Positions 15,963 to 25,973 of a stretch of DNA of 64,000 bases are shown here, in pieces (position 1 is the first letter of the stretch; each line of letters opens with the position of its first letter). The notes below the pieces were generated by a model, which saw nothing but the letters and a program-made list of their open reading frames with translations, was not told the DNA's origin and did not search any database. The stretch is from DATKAS01 sp963773315 (GTDB taxonomy: Bacteria > Actinomycetota > Acidimicrobiia > Acidimicrobiales > DATKAS01). A program made the position numbers and the translations under genes. The stretch spans positions 248,001 to 312,000 of the forward strand of contig CAVZAF010000011.1 of the NCBI GenBank assembly GCA_963773315.1, read 5' to 3'.

Positions 15963-18509
15963 ATGTGGCGCGTCACCATCAGAGGCCTGTTGGCCAAGAA
16001 GCTGCGACTGTTCACGACGGCGCTCGCCGTCATGCTCGGCGTCGCGTTCATGTCGGGGACGCTCGTGCTCACCGACACGATGGGAAAGGTCTTCGACAAC
16101 CTGTTCGCGGACGTGAACCGTGGCACCGATGCGTTCGTCCGCGGCCAGACCGTCTTCAAGAGCGACTTCGGCGACGTCCGTAGTCGCATCCCCGCCTCCC
16201 TCGTGTCGACCGTCCAGGGCGCCCAGGGCGTGAAGACTGCGGAAGGATCGGTGCAGGGCTACGCGCAGCTCGTCAAAGCCGACGGCAAAGCTCTCGGCTC
16301 CGGCCAAGCCCCGAACCTCGGCGGCAGCTGGGGCGAGGTGCCCGAGCTGAACCCGTGGACGATCGTCGACGGACGCGCCCCCACGGGCACCGACGAGATC
16401 ATCATCGACAAGGGAAGCGCGGACAAAGGCGACTTCAAGGTCGGTCAGACCGTGAAGGTCTTGTTGAAGGGCCCGACGCAGGAGTTCACGATCAGCGGCA
16501 TCGCCACGTTCGGCACCGCCGACTCACCCGCCGGAGCGACCTTCGTCGGCTTCCCCTTCAACACCGCGCAGAAGCTGCTCGCCGAACCCGGGCAGATCGA
16601 CTCGATCTCCGCGGTCGCCGACACCGGAGTGTCACAAGCGCAGCTCGCGGCGAACATCACCAAGGTCGTGCCGCCCGACGTACAGGTGCTCACGGGCGAG
16701 CAGATCACCAAGGAGAACCAGAACGACATCAAGCAGGGCCTTCGGTTCTTCAACGTGTTCTTGCTCGTGTTCGCCGGCGTCGCCGTCTTCGTCGGGATGT
16801 TCATCATCTACAACACGTTCTCGATCCTCGTGGCGCAGCGAGGCCGGGAGCTCGCGCTGCTCCGCGCCATCGGCGCGAGTCGAAGGCAGGTGCTCGGCTC
16901 GGTGCTGCTCGAGGGAGTCGCAGTGGGGTTGATCGCCTCGATCGTCGGCCTCGCGCTCGGCGTCCTCGTGGCGATGGGACTCACCTCGCTGCTCAGTGCG
17001 CTCGGGATCGATCTGCCGAGCGGCTCACTCGTCCTGCTTCCGCGCACCGTCGTCGTGAGCCTCATCGTGGGCGTCGGCATCACTGTTGTCTCCGCACTGT
17101 TTCCCGCTCGTCGGGCCTCGCGCATCCCTCCCGTTGCGGCGATCCGCGAGGTCGCCGTGGACACGTCGGCCTCATCTCGCAAGCGGGTCATCATCGGCCT
17201 CGTGGCGCTCGCCCTCGGCGTCTTGTTGCTCTTCGCGGGATTGGCCAAGGGCGGTGGGCAAGGCGCGATCCAGGTGGGCCTCAGCGCGCTCGTCGTGTTC
17301 GCGGCGGCAACCATCCTCGGTCCCGTGATCGCGAAGCCGGTGGCCAAGCTTCTCGGCGCGCCGTTGCCCCTGTTGAAAGGCATGAGCGGGACGCTCGCCA
17401 GAGAGAACGCGGTACGCAACCCGCGGCGCACGGCATCGACGGCGGCCGCGCTGATGATCGGCGTCGGCATCGTCGTGTTCATCCTCGTGCTCGCGGCGTC
17501 GGTGAAGCAGTCCATCACCGACATCACCGGCAGCCAGCTGAAGGCCGACTACATCGTCAACACCACGACCGGTGGCTTCGGGAACAGCGTGGGGTTCAGT
17601 CCCGATATCGCCACCAAAGTCAGCGCGCTGCCCGAGGTGCAGAGCGTCTCGGGCATGCGGTTCGGCGCGATGCAGGTCGACGGCGGCACCAAGTTCGTGT
17701 TCGCGGTCGACCCGACGACGATCGAGGACGTGTACGACTTCGTGAACGTGACGGGGTCGATCAAGGACCTCAGCAAGATCAACACGATCGCCGTCGACAA
17801 GAAGGTCGCAGAGAAGAACGGATGGGCGATCGGCACCACCGTCGACGTCACGTTCGCCAGCGAGACCACGCCGATGCAGATCGTCGCGTTGATCGACGGC
17901 TCGAAGGCCTTCGCGAACTGGGGGATGGGCATCCCGACGTACGAGCTGCACTTCGCTGACCAATTCGACTCATTCGTCTTCGTCAAGCTGAAGCCCGGAG
18001 CCGACACGGCAGCCTTCGAGCAGGGCGTCAACAACATCTTGAAGGACTACCCGACCGCGGAGCTGCAGACGCCCGAGCAGTTCACGAACTCGGTCGCCGG
18101 CCAGATCAACCAGCTCGTCAGCGTCATCTACGCGTTGCTGTTCCTGGCGATCATCATCGCCCTGCTCGGGATCGCGAACACCCTCGCGCTGTCGATCTAC
18201 GAACGTCGCCATGAGATCGGCCTCTTGCGCGCCGTCGGCATGACGAGACGGCAGGTGCGTTCATCGGTGCGGTGGGAGTCGGTGATCATCGCGCTCTTCG
18301 GCACCGCGCTCGGGCTCGTAATCGGCGTCGCCTTCGGAGCGGCGATCGTGCGATCGCTCAGGACCCTCGGGTTCACCGGCTTCGTGATCCCGTTCGGCCA
18401 GCTGGTCGTGGTGGCGATCCTCGCCGCCGTCGCCGGCGTCGCCGCCGCGATCCTGCCCGCACGCAAGGCGGCCAAGCTCGACATCCTGTCGTCCATCGCG
18501 ACCGAGTAG
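15963..18509 (+). CDS. FtsX-family ABC transporter permease
   Basis: An 848-residue permease with two FtsX-type units. An N-terminal helix (L-F-T-T-A-L-A-V-M-L-G-V) is followed by a large extracytoplasmic domain to about residue 255, then three helices, a further helix pair near 410-450, a second extracytoplasmic domain (about 510-700) and three final helices. The motifs R-G-R-E-L-A-L-L-R-A-I-G-A-S-R and R-R-H-E-I-G-L-L-R-A-V-G-M-T-R mark the two cytoplasmic coupling segments. It pairs with the upstream ATPase. The cargo is unknown. Confidence 0.9.
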   Translation: MWRVTIRGLLAKKLRLFTTALAVMLGVAFMSGTLVLTDTMGKVFDNLFADVNRGTDAFVRGQTVFKSDFGDVRSRIPASLVSTVQGAQGVKTAEGSVQGYAQLVKADGKALGSGQAPNLGGSWGEVPELNPWTIVDGRAPTGTDEIIIDKGSADKGDFKVGQTVKVLLKGPTQEFTISGIATFGTADSPAGATFVGFPFNTAQKLLAEPGQIDSISAVADTGVSQAQLAANITKVVPPDVQVLTGEQITKENQNDIKQGLRFFNVFLLVFAGVAVFVGMFIIYNTFSILVAQRGRELALLRAIGASRRQVLGSVLLEGVAVGLIASIVGLALGVLVAMGLTSLLSALGIDLPSGSLVLLPRTVVVSLIVGVGITVVSALFPARRASRIPPVAAIREVAVDTSASSRKRVIIGLVALALGVLLLFAGLAKGGGQGAIQVGLSALVVFAAATILGPVIAKPVAKLLGAPLPLLKGMSGTLARENAVRNPRRTASTAAALMIGVGIVVFILVLAASVKQSITDITGSQLKADYIVNTTTGGFGNSVGFSPDIATKVSALPEVQSVSGMRFGAMQVDGGTKFVFAVDPTTIEDVYDFVNVTGSIKDLSKINTIAVDKKVAEKNGWAIGTTVDVTFASETTPMQIVALIDGSKAFANWGMGIPTYELHFADQFDSFVFVKLKPGADTAAFEQGVNNILKDYPTAELQTPEQFTNSVAGQINQLVSVIYALLFLAIIIALLGIANTLALSIYERRHEIGLLRAVGMTRRQVRSSVRWESVIIALFGTALGLVIGVAFGAAIVRSLRTLGFTGFVIPFGQLVVVAILAAVAGVAAAILPARKAAKLDILSSIATE

Positions 18510-18512
18510 CCG

Positions 18513-18914
18513 ATGGCCGGCTACTCGGGCACGCCCCTGGCGAAGAAGCTGGGCATCAAGGACGGGGACGAGGTGGTGGCGCTCGCCGCGCCCGACGGGT
18601 TCGCCGACCTCGTCGAGGGCGCGCCGGTCACCGAGGCGAGCCGCGTGCCGCGGCGGGCGGACGTGATCGTCGCGTTCTTCACCAGGCGCGCCGACCTGGC
18701 GAAGCGGATCGAAGGGTGTGGCAAGGCGATCTTCCCCGACGGCGGGCTGTGGATCGCGTGGCCGAAGAAGGCATCGGGCGTGGCGACGGACATCACCGAA
18801 GGCACCGTCCGCGAGGTCGCGCTTCCCCTCGGCCTCGTCGACAACAAGGTGTGTGCGATCGATGAGGTGTGGTCCGGCCTGCGCGTCGTGTGGCGTCGCG
18901 ACCGCCGCGGCTGA
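18513..18914 (+). CDS. DUF3052 family protein
   Basis: A 133-residue protein of the actinobacterial DUF3052 family, function not established. Recognisable segments are S-G-T-P-L-A-K-K-L-G-I-K-D-G, V-I-V-A-F-F-T, W-I-A-W-P-K-K-A-S-G and the C-terminal V-D-N-K-V-C-A-I-D-E-V-W-S-G-L-R. It starts three bases after the permease stop and may belong to that transcript. Confidence 0.85.
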   Translation: MAGYSGTPLAKKLGIKDGDEVVALAAPDGFADLVEGAPVTEASRVPRRADVIVAFFTRRADLAKRIEGCGKAIFPDGGLWIAWPKKASGVATDITEGTVREVALPLGLVDNKVCAIDEVWSGLRVVWRRDRRG

Positions 18915-18918
18915 CTCG

Positions 18919-20538
18919 ATGAGCGCGTCTCTCGTCGCGCACACGCTCACGTTCAGGCGGGCCGACGCGGTGATCCTCGACAGCGTGTCCCTGACGATCG
19001 GGCCGCGGACCCGGGTGGGCGTGGTCGGCGACAATGGAAGCGGGAAGACGACACTGCTGCGCTTGCTCGCAGGCGAGCTGCACGCGGAGCGGGGCACCGT
19101 GAAGCTCGCGCCCCCGACCGCAACCGTCGGCTACCTCCCGCAGGAAGCCGAGCGAGGCGACGGCGAGACGGTGCGGGCGCTGCTCCACCGTCGCACCGGG
19201 GTGACCGATGCCGAGCAGGCCCTCGCACGCGCCACCCACGCGCTCGCCGCCCACGACGAGGGCGCGGACGACCTGTACTCGGCCGCGCTCGAACGGTGGC
19301 TCGCGCTCGGTGGCTCCGACCTCGACGCTCGGATCGGCGTGACCCTCGCCGACGTCGGGCTGCCGGCCGACGCGCTCGACCAGCGCACGTCGACGCTCTC
19401 GGGCGGTCAGGCCGCGCGTGTGTCGCTCGCTGCGATCCTGCTCGCGCGCTTCGACGTGTTCCTGCTCGACGAACCGACGAACGACCTCGACTTCGCGGGG
19501 CTCGATCGCCTCGAGGAGTTCGTGTCGTCGATCGCGGGGGGCGTTGCGATCGTGTCGCACGACCGTGCCTTCCTCGAGCGCACGATCACGTCAGTGCTCG
19601 AGATCGACGACGTCTCCCACCATGCGACTCTCCACGAAGGCGGCTGGCTCGCGTACCTCGACGCCCGAGCGACTGCCCGCCGCCATGCCGAGGAGGCATA
19701 CGCCGACTACACGACCAAGCGCGACCGACTCGTCGACCGCGGCCGGCGCCAGAAGCAGTGGGCCGCCGAGGGGAAGCGGGCGGTGAAGCGCAACCCCGAT
19801 CCGGACAAGAACGTGAACGCGTTTCGCATCGCGAGCTCGGAGAAGCAGGCCTCGAAGGTCAAGATCACCGACCGCGCCCTCGAGCGGCTCGAGGTCGTGG
19901 ACAAGCCGTGGGAGTCTTGGGAGCTCCACCTCGAGCTCGCGACCGCACCTCGCAGCGGCGCGGTGGTGTTCCGGCTCGAGGCCGCCGTGATGGAGCGCGG
20001 CACGTTCCGTCTCGGTCCGCTCGACCTCGAGATCGGATGGGCCGAGCGCGCCGCGATCCTCGGGCCGAACGGCACCGGCAAGACGACGCTCCTCGGCGCG
20101 CTGCTCGGCCGAGTGCCGCTCACTGCGGGCACCCGGTGGATGGGTCCAGGCGTCGTGGTGGGCGAGCTGGATCAGGCGCGGGCCCGGCTCTCGACCGCCG
20201 AGCCGGTGCTGCACACGTTCACTGCCGCAGCTGGGCTGCTGCCTCAGGAAGCTCGCTCGCTGCTCGCGAAGTTCGGGCTCGGTGCCGCGGACGTCGAGAG
20301 GTCGGGCGCGGCCCTGTCGCCCGGTGAGCGCACTCGTGCCGAGCTCGCGTTGCTCATGGCGCGGGGCACGAACTGCCTCGTGCTCGACGAGCCCACGAAC
20401 CACCTCGACCTCCCGGCCATCGAACAGCTCGAGCAGGCGCTCGACACGTGGGAGGGCACGCTGCTGCTCGTGACCCACGACCGGCGCTTGCTCGAGACGG
20501 TGCGCGTGACGCGCACGATCGAGCTCGGACCCCCCTGA
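18919..20538 (+). CDS. ABC-F family ATPase
   Basis: A 539-residue soluble protein with two ATPase cassettes and no membrane segment, typical of the ABC-F group that acts on the ribosome (EttA, Uup and antibiotic-protection proteins). The first cassette has G-D-N-G-S-G-K-T, L-S-G-G-Q and L-L-D-E-P-T-N-D-L-D; the second has G-P-N-G-T-G-K-T, L-S-P-G-E and L-D-E-P-T-N-H-L-D. Between them lies a charged helical linker (P-tM region) with D-K-N-V-N-A-F. The substitution L-S-P-G-E in the second signature is common in the family. It starts 4 bases after the DUF3052 stop. Confidence 0.9.
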   Translation: MSASLVAHTLTFRRADAVILDSVSLTIGPRTRVGVVGDNGSGKTTLLRLLAGELHAERGTVKLAPPTATVGYLPQEAERGDGETVRALLHRRTGVTDAEQALARATHALAAHDEGADDLYSAALERWLALGGSDLDARIGVTLADVGLPADALDQRTSTLSGGQAARVSLAAILLARFDVFLLDEPTNDLDFAGLDRLEEFVSSIAGGVAIVSHDRAFLERTITSVLEIDDVSHHATLHEGGWLAYLDARATARRHAEEAYADYTTKRDRLVDRGRRQKQWAAEGKRAVKRNPDPDKNVNAFRIASSEKQASKVKITDRALERLEVVDKPWESWELHLELATAPRSGAVVFRLEAAVMERGTFRLGPLDLEIGWAERAAILGPNGTGKTTLLGALLGRVPLTAGTRWMGPGVVVGELDQARARLSTAEPVLHTFTAAAGLLPQEARSLLAKFGLGAADVERSGAALSPGERTRAELALLMARGTNCLVLDEPTNHLDLPAIEQLEQALDTWEGTLLLVTHDRRLLETVRVTRTIELGPP

Positions 20539-20597
20539 CGAACTCGCGCGCACAACCCGCCACCGTTGTCCGGTTATTCGCACGAGAACGGAGGGGG
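20531..20597. repeat. Intergenic palindromic repeat, family B copy 1
   Basis: Lies between the convergent ABC-F and Nei genes. It is an imperfect palindrome with outer arms CCCCCT (20531-20536) and AGGGGG (20592-20597), then CTCGCGCG against CGCACGAG, and AACC/GGTT near the centre. Read on the minus strand it matches copies 2 and 3 in GTTCTCG-GCG-ATAACCGG and TGGCGGGTT. It may act as a bidirectional terminator. Confidence 0.7.
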
Positions 20598-20615
20598 TGG
20601 GTTCCTGGGGTGGCG

Positions 20616-21402
20616 TCAGGGGGTGACGCGCAGCTGGCAGCCCGGGCACCAGTAGGTCACGCGCGCGTTGATGCCCTGCCGCATGACTTCGATCGGGGTG
20701 TGACACCGCAGGCACGGCTTGCCGGCCCGCCCGTAGACGGCGAGGCCGCCCGTCACCGTCGCCGCGTTCGCCTCCGCCGAGGTTCGCCTGCAGCAGCTCG
20801 GCCGCGGTCTCGACGAGCACGAGGCACGCGCGCGGCGCCAGCGCGCGGAGCTGCGTACGAGGATCGAGGCGGCAGGCCCAGAGCACCTCGCTCTTGTAGA
20901 CGTTGCCGACACCACAGCAGAGCCGTTGATCGAGAAGGACGTCGCCGATCTCCTCGTGGCCGTCACAGAAGCGGGCCATCCGTTCGACGCACGACCGCAG
21001 ATCGGCGTCGGCGCGGCACAGGTCAGGGCCGAGCGACCCGAGGCCGGGGTGACGGCGGCGATCCTCGACACGGAAGACCTCGACGAGCGGCGCGTTGAAG
21101 CACACCGCCAGCCAACCCTCGACCTGGATCACGACCCGCGCTGACTGCAGGCGCTTCCGCCATGTCTCGCCGAGCCGGTAGAGGTGCCACGAGCCCGACA
21201 TCCGCATGTGGGTGTGCAGCACGAGGCCATCATCGAACGTGATCTCGAGGTGCTTCCCGGTCGCTTCGACCGCCTCGATCACCGAGCCGACCTTCGGGCG
21301 AAGGCCGACGAGCCGCGGCGCTTCGAACTTCTCGAGGCGCCGCCCGATCAACGCTGGCCGCAGCCGCGCGGCGGTGCGGTGGATCGTGTCGCCTTCAGGC
21401 AT
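20616..21402 (-). CDS. Nei/Fpg family DNA glycosylase, frameshifted before the zinc finger
   Basis: About 261 residues after repair. The enzyme removes oxidised bases and nicks the abasic site. The mature N terminus is P-E-G-D-T-I-H, with the catalytic Pro2 and Glu3 of the Nei type, and G-V-G-N-V-Y-K-S-E-V-L is the helix-two-turn-helix. Near 20771 one extra C/G breaks the frame; removing it restores T-V-T-G-G-L-A-V-Y-G-R and a zinc finger C-L-R-C...C-P-G-C. All functional parts are then present, so an error in the sequence is likelier than a dead gene. The ATG at 21402 is set by the required Pro2. Confidence 0.85.
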
Positions 21403-21498
21403 CGGGAGCGTGAAGGCCCGGAGGCTCAGAGCCATCCCCCTCAGGACAGCAGATGAGAGGCCTCGAGGGGTGGATCGCGGCCGCGGAGAGGGGCGGAC

Positions 21499-24400
21499 TC
21501 ACGACCGGAGGACGAGACCTCGATAGCCGTCGACGAAGCCGGCGGCGCGCAGCATCGGCGCGACGGGCGAGTTGGACGCGGCCTCGCCGTCGATGCGGTG
21601 GAGCTCGAGGGAGCGCACCCGACCGTCCTTCACGATCCCGGCGAGGGTGTCGGCCCACAGGTCGTCGCCGAGCGCGCCCGCGAACGTGAGCAGCGAGCGT
21701 CCACCCCGGTCCAGGTACGCGACAGCGAGCCCGTCGACGAGCACCACCATCGAGCCCGCAGCGCGGGCCGGGCGGCCGGACGAGTCGGGCCACGGAAGCG
21801 ACGCGCCGTACACCTGCGCGGGGTCGGTCGCAGCGAGCACGACCGCTTTGGGCGCCTCGCTCCCCTCACGTTGCGCCCGCAAGCGATCGACGGCGCCGGG
21901 CAGCGCGAACTGGGTCGCGCCCAGCCCGGCAACGAAGTAGCCGCGCCGCAGGTGCCCGCGCTCCTCGAGCGCCTTCAGCACGGGGTACACGCCGGCGAAG
22001 CCGCCCTCGACACCCTCGGCCAAAGCGGCCTCGCGCGTCAGCACGCCGTTGCGTTCGAGCAGCTGCAGCGCCGAGGCATGCGCGACCTCGGTCGCGGAGG
22101 CGCGGGGTTCGGCGAGCCACGACACGAGTGACCACCGACCTGCGCCTGCGGGTGGCCCGATGCGCGTGAGCCGACCCGGGCGCGGACGTGCCGTCTTCGG
22201 CGCGGTCCGCTTCGGCTTGCCCGACAGCAACGCTCGCAGCGGCACCAGCGAGTCGTTGGTGACCTCGCCGGCCCACACGAGATCCCAGAGCGCGGCGAGA
22301 AGCTCGGCGTCGGTCACGTCGGTCGCTGCCGCGCGCAGGTCGGACCAGAACGACGCGCCTCGCTGAGCGAGATGGACGCGCACGGCGTCGTGCACCCGTC
22401 CGCTGGGCGCGGCGTCGTCGTCCTTTGGAGGGAGCAGCAAGCGCACCTGATCGCGAAAGAAGAGGCGCACTCGCCCATCTCCCGCACCGATCGGCCCTGC
22501 ACCGACCCACACGACGTCGCCGGACGTGCAGAGCGCGTCGAGATGCGCGCCCGAGTAGCCACGCAGCCGGGCCGGCAGCACATCGGCCTCGAGCGCGGAC
22601 GCGATCAACGGCGCACCTTGCAGCTGGCCGAGCACCTCGACGAGGCCGTCGACCCCGTGGCGCGCGCCAGTCTGCACGCCGTGCCACGCGAGCGCGAACC
22701 GCGCGTACGCGTCGGCATCGACCGGCTCGACCTCTCGGCGCAGCGCGGCCAGCGATCGGCGCCGGAGCTGGCGGAGGACCTCGACGTCACACCACTCGCG
22801 TTCGACGCCTTCGGGTCGGAACTCACCGCGCACCAGACGACCGTCGGCCTCGAGCGCGCCGAGCGACGCCACGACGCGATTCGCGGGCACGTCGAAGCGG
22901 GATGCAGGTGCGGACGCGAGGAACGGGCCATGGGTGGCGGCGTAGCGGGCGACGAGGTCGTCGAGCCCGTGCTCGGCCGGTTCGGTGCACACCGCCGGCA
23001 GCCCGAGCGGGATCGCGACGCCGAGGCCGTCGCGGAGGCGTCCGGCGTCGTGCGCGTCAGCGAAGCGATCGCCGCCACCGATCCGAACGGCGATCGCACG
23101 CCGCGTCTCGAGCAGCGAGTCGATCGCGGCTCGCACATCCAGCCCCGAGACGCAGCGCGCGGCCAGCTCGTCGAACGTGAGATCGCCGAGAAGCCGCAGC
23201 AGGTCGTGGACTTCGTCTGCGTCACGCGCCGGGCGATTCGGCGACAGCCGTTGGAGGTCGAGCTCGAGGTCGGCGAGGACTCCCGGGTCGATGAGCTCGC
23301 GCAGCTCCTCGGCGCCCATCAAGTCGCGGAGCAGGTCGCGATCGAGCGAGAGCGCAGCGGCCCGACGCTCGGCGAGCGGGGCGTCGTACTCGTACATGTA
23401 GGCGGCGATCCAGCCGAAGAGCAGCGACTGCGCGAACGGCGACGCCTTCGGCGTGTCGACCGACACCATCCGGATCTTCCGCGACCGCAGCTCGCTCAGC
23501 ACGGTGCGCAGCGCGGGCACGTCGAACACGTCCTGCAGGCACTCGCGCGTCGTCTCGAGCAACACCGGGAACGACGGGTGCTTCGACGCGACCGCGAGCA
23601 GGTCGGCGGCGCGTTGGCGCTGTTGCCACAAGGGGGTGCGCTCACCCGGGCGGCGGCGCGGGAGCAGCAACGAGCGCGCCGCGCACTCGCGGAACCTGGA
23701 CGCGAAGAGTGACGAGGTAGGCAACGTGGACACGACTAGGTCGTCGATCTCCTCCGGCGCGATGGTCAGCTCGTCGAGCGGGAGGTGGTCGACCGCCTCG
23801 GGAAGGCGGAGCACGATGCCGTCGTCCGCCCACATGACCTCGACCGGCATGCCGAGCCGCTCGTCCAGACGGGCGCGCATTGCGATCGCCCACGGCGCGT
23901 GCACTCGGGCGCCAAACGGAGTGAGCACGCACACGCGCCAGTCGCCGATCTCGTCGCGGAACCGCTCGACGACGATCGTGCGGTCGTCTGGCACCGCACC
24001 TCCGGCTTCAGCTTGCTCGCGGATGTACCGCAGCACGTTGTCGGCCGCCCAGGCGTCGAGCCCGAGGCCGTCGGTGAGTCGGGTGAGCGCGTCGGCGTCA
24101 GACGCGTCACGGATCTCGCGCACGAACGCACCGAGCGCACGGCCGAGCTCGAGCGGGCGCCCCGGCCGGTCGCCGTGCCAGAACGGCATCTTGCCGGGCT
24201 GTCCGGGCGCCGGGGTCACGATGACCCGCTCGAACGTGATGTCCTCGATGCGCCACGCCGACGCACCGAGGAAGAACGTCTCGCCGGCGCGGCTCTCGTA
24301 GACCATCTCCTCGTCCAGCTCGCCGACGCGCTTCCCGTCAGGGAGGAACACGCCGAACAAGCCGCGGTCGGGGATCGTGCCGCCGTTCGTCACCGCGAGG

Positions 24401-25963
24401 CGCTTCGCCCCCTCACGCGCGCGGAGCATGCCCTCGACGCGGTCCCAGACGAGCCGTGGCTTCAGCTCACGGAACTCCTCGGACGGGTAGCGACCCGAGA
24501 GCAGCTCGAGCACCGAGGCAAGCACGTCGTCCGAGAGCTCGGTGAACGGTGCCGCCCTCCGAACGAGCGCCGCCATGTCGTCCACCGACGTGTCCCCCAT
24601 CGCGCAATGGGCGACGATCTGCTGCGCGAGCACATCGAGCGGGTTGCGCAGGTAGCGCGTCTCCTCGATCAACCCCTCGCGCATGCGATCGACGACGACT
24701 GCCGCCTCGAGCAAGTCACCGCGGTGCTTCGGGAAGACCTTGCCTCGGCTCGGCTCTCCCACCTGATGACCCGCACGGCCGATGCGCTGCAGGCCACGCG
24801 ACACCGCGCCCGGCGATTCGACCTGGATGACGAGATCGACCGCGCCCATGTCGATGCCGAGCTCGAGGCTGCTCGTCGCGACGATCGCTCTGAGCGTGCC
24901 CGACTTCAGCTGGTCCTCGACCACGACGCGCTGCTCACGCGCAAGCGAGCCGTGGTGGGCTTTGACGAGATCCTCGCCGCCCTCCTCGATCACGCCTTCC
25001 TGCAGCGCGAGCTCGTTGAGACGAGCCGCGAGTCGCTCCGCCTGCCGCCGCGCGTTGCAGAAGACGATCGTCGAGCGGTGAGCGAGGATCAGCTCGAGGA
25101 GCCGCGGGTGCATCGCGGGCCAGATGCTGCGGCGCACCGGGCCCGCCGCGGCCGGGCCGCTGACCGGCTCGTCGATCACCTCGCCGAGTGCACCCATGTC
25201 CTCGACGGGGACGACGATCTCGACGTCGAGCGGCTTGCGCACACCGGCGTTGACGATGGTCACCGGCCGCGGGCCGCTCGCGGTGCTGCCGCCGAGGAAC
25301 CGAGCGATCTCCTCGAGCGGACGTTGGGTCGCCGATAGCCCGATCCGCTGGAACGGTCGCTCGCAGATCTCCTCGAGCCGCTCGAGCGAGAGCGCGAGGT
25401 GCGCGCCCCGCTTGGTCGGCGCGACCGCATGGATCTCGTCGACGATCACCGCTTCGACGCCCGTGAGGGTGTCGCGCGCTCGACGACGTCAGCATCAGGT
25501 ACAGCGACTCGGGAGTCGTGATCAGCAGATCGGGAGGATGGCGGATGAGTGCGGTGCGGTCGCGACTCGACGTGTCGCCCGTACGCATGCCGACGACGGG
25601 CTCGGTGAACGGCACCTCGAGGCGCTCCGCGGCGAGCCGGATGCCTGCAAGCGGCGCTCTGAGGTTCTTCTCGACGTCGAACGCGAGCGCGCGAAGCGGG
25701 GACAGGTACAGCAGACGGGTGCGGCCGGCGCGCTCGGGCACCGGCGAGGTCACGAGCCGGTCGATGCCCCACAGAAACGCGGCGAGCGTCTTCCCGCTAC
25801 CGGTGGGCGCCAGGATCAGCGTGTGCTCTCCGGCCGAGATCGGCCCCCAGCCTTGGGCTTGCGCAGGCGTCGGCTCCGCGAAGGAGCTCGTGAACCAAGC
25901 CCGCACCGCGGGCGAGAAGCTCGCCAGCGAGGCCGAGGAGCGGCTCGCCCCAGTCGGAGTCAC
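21499..25963 (-). CDS. lhr: Lhr-family ATP-dependent DNA helicase, one frameshift
   Basis: About 1487 residues, the usual length of full-size Lhr. The N-terminal helicase core has A-P-T-G-S-G-K-T (Walker A), the DEIH-box I-V-D-E-I-H-A and motif III S-A-T. The second core domain includes T-S-S-L-E-L-G-I-D-M-G and Q-R-I-G-R-A-G-H, and a winged-helix and Lhr-C-terminal region of over 800 residues follows. An extra T at about 25480 splits the frame just before the DEIH box; removing it gives L-T-S-S-A-R-D-T-L-T-G-V. The start is GTG 25963. It is a DNA-repair helicase in mycobacteria. Confidence 0.9.
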
Positions 25964-25973
25964 CCAGTCGAGG

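Noticed and set aside
15065..16189. Upstream extension of the cyclase reading frame
   Set aside because: It runs antisense through the exporter genes; the ATG at 15064 opens directly on the zinc ribbon and has a good ribosome site.
23785..25338. Long plus-strand open frame of over 500 codons opposite the Lhr gene
   Set aside because: An antisense shadow produced by high third-position GC. The minus strand carries clear Lhr helicase motifs throughout.
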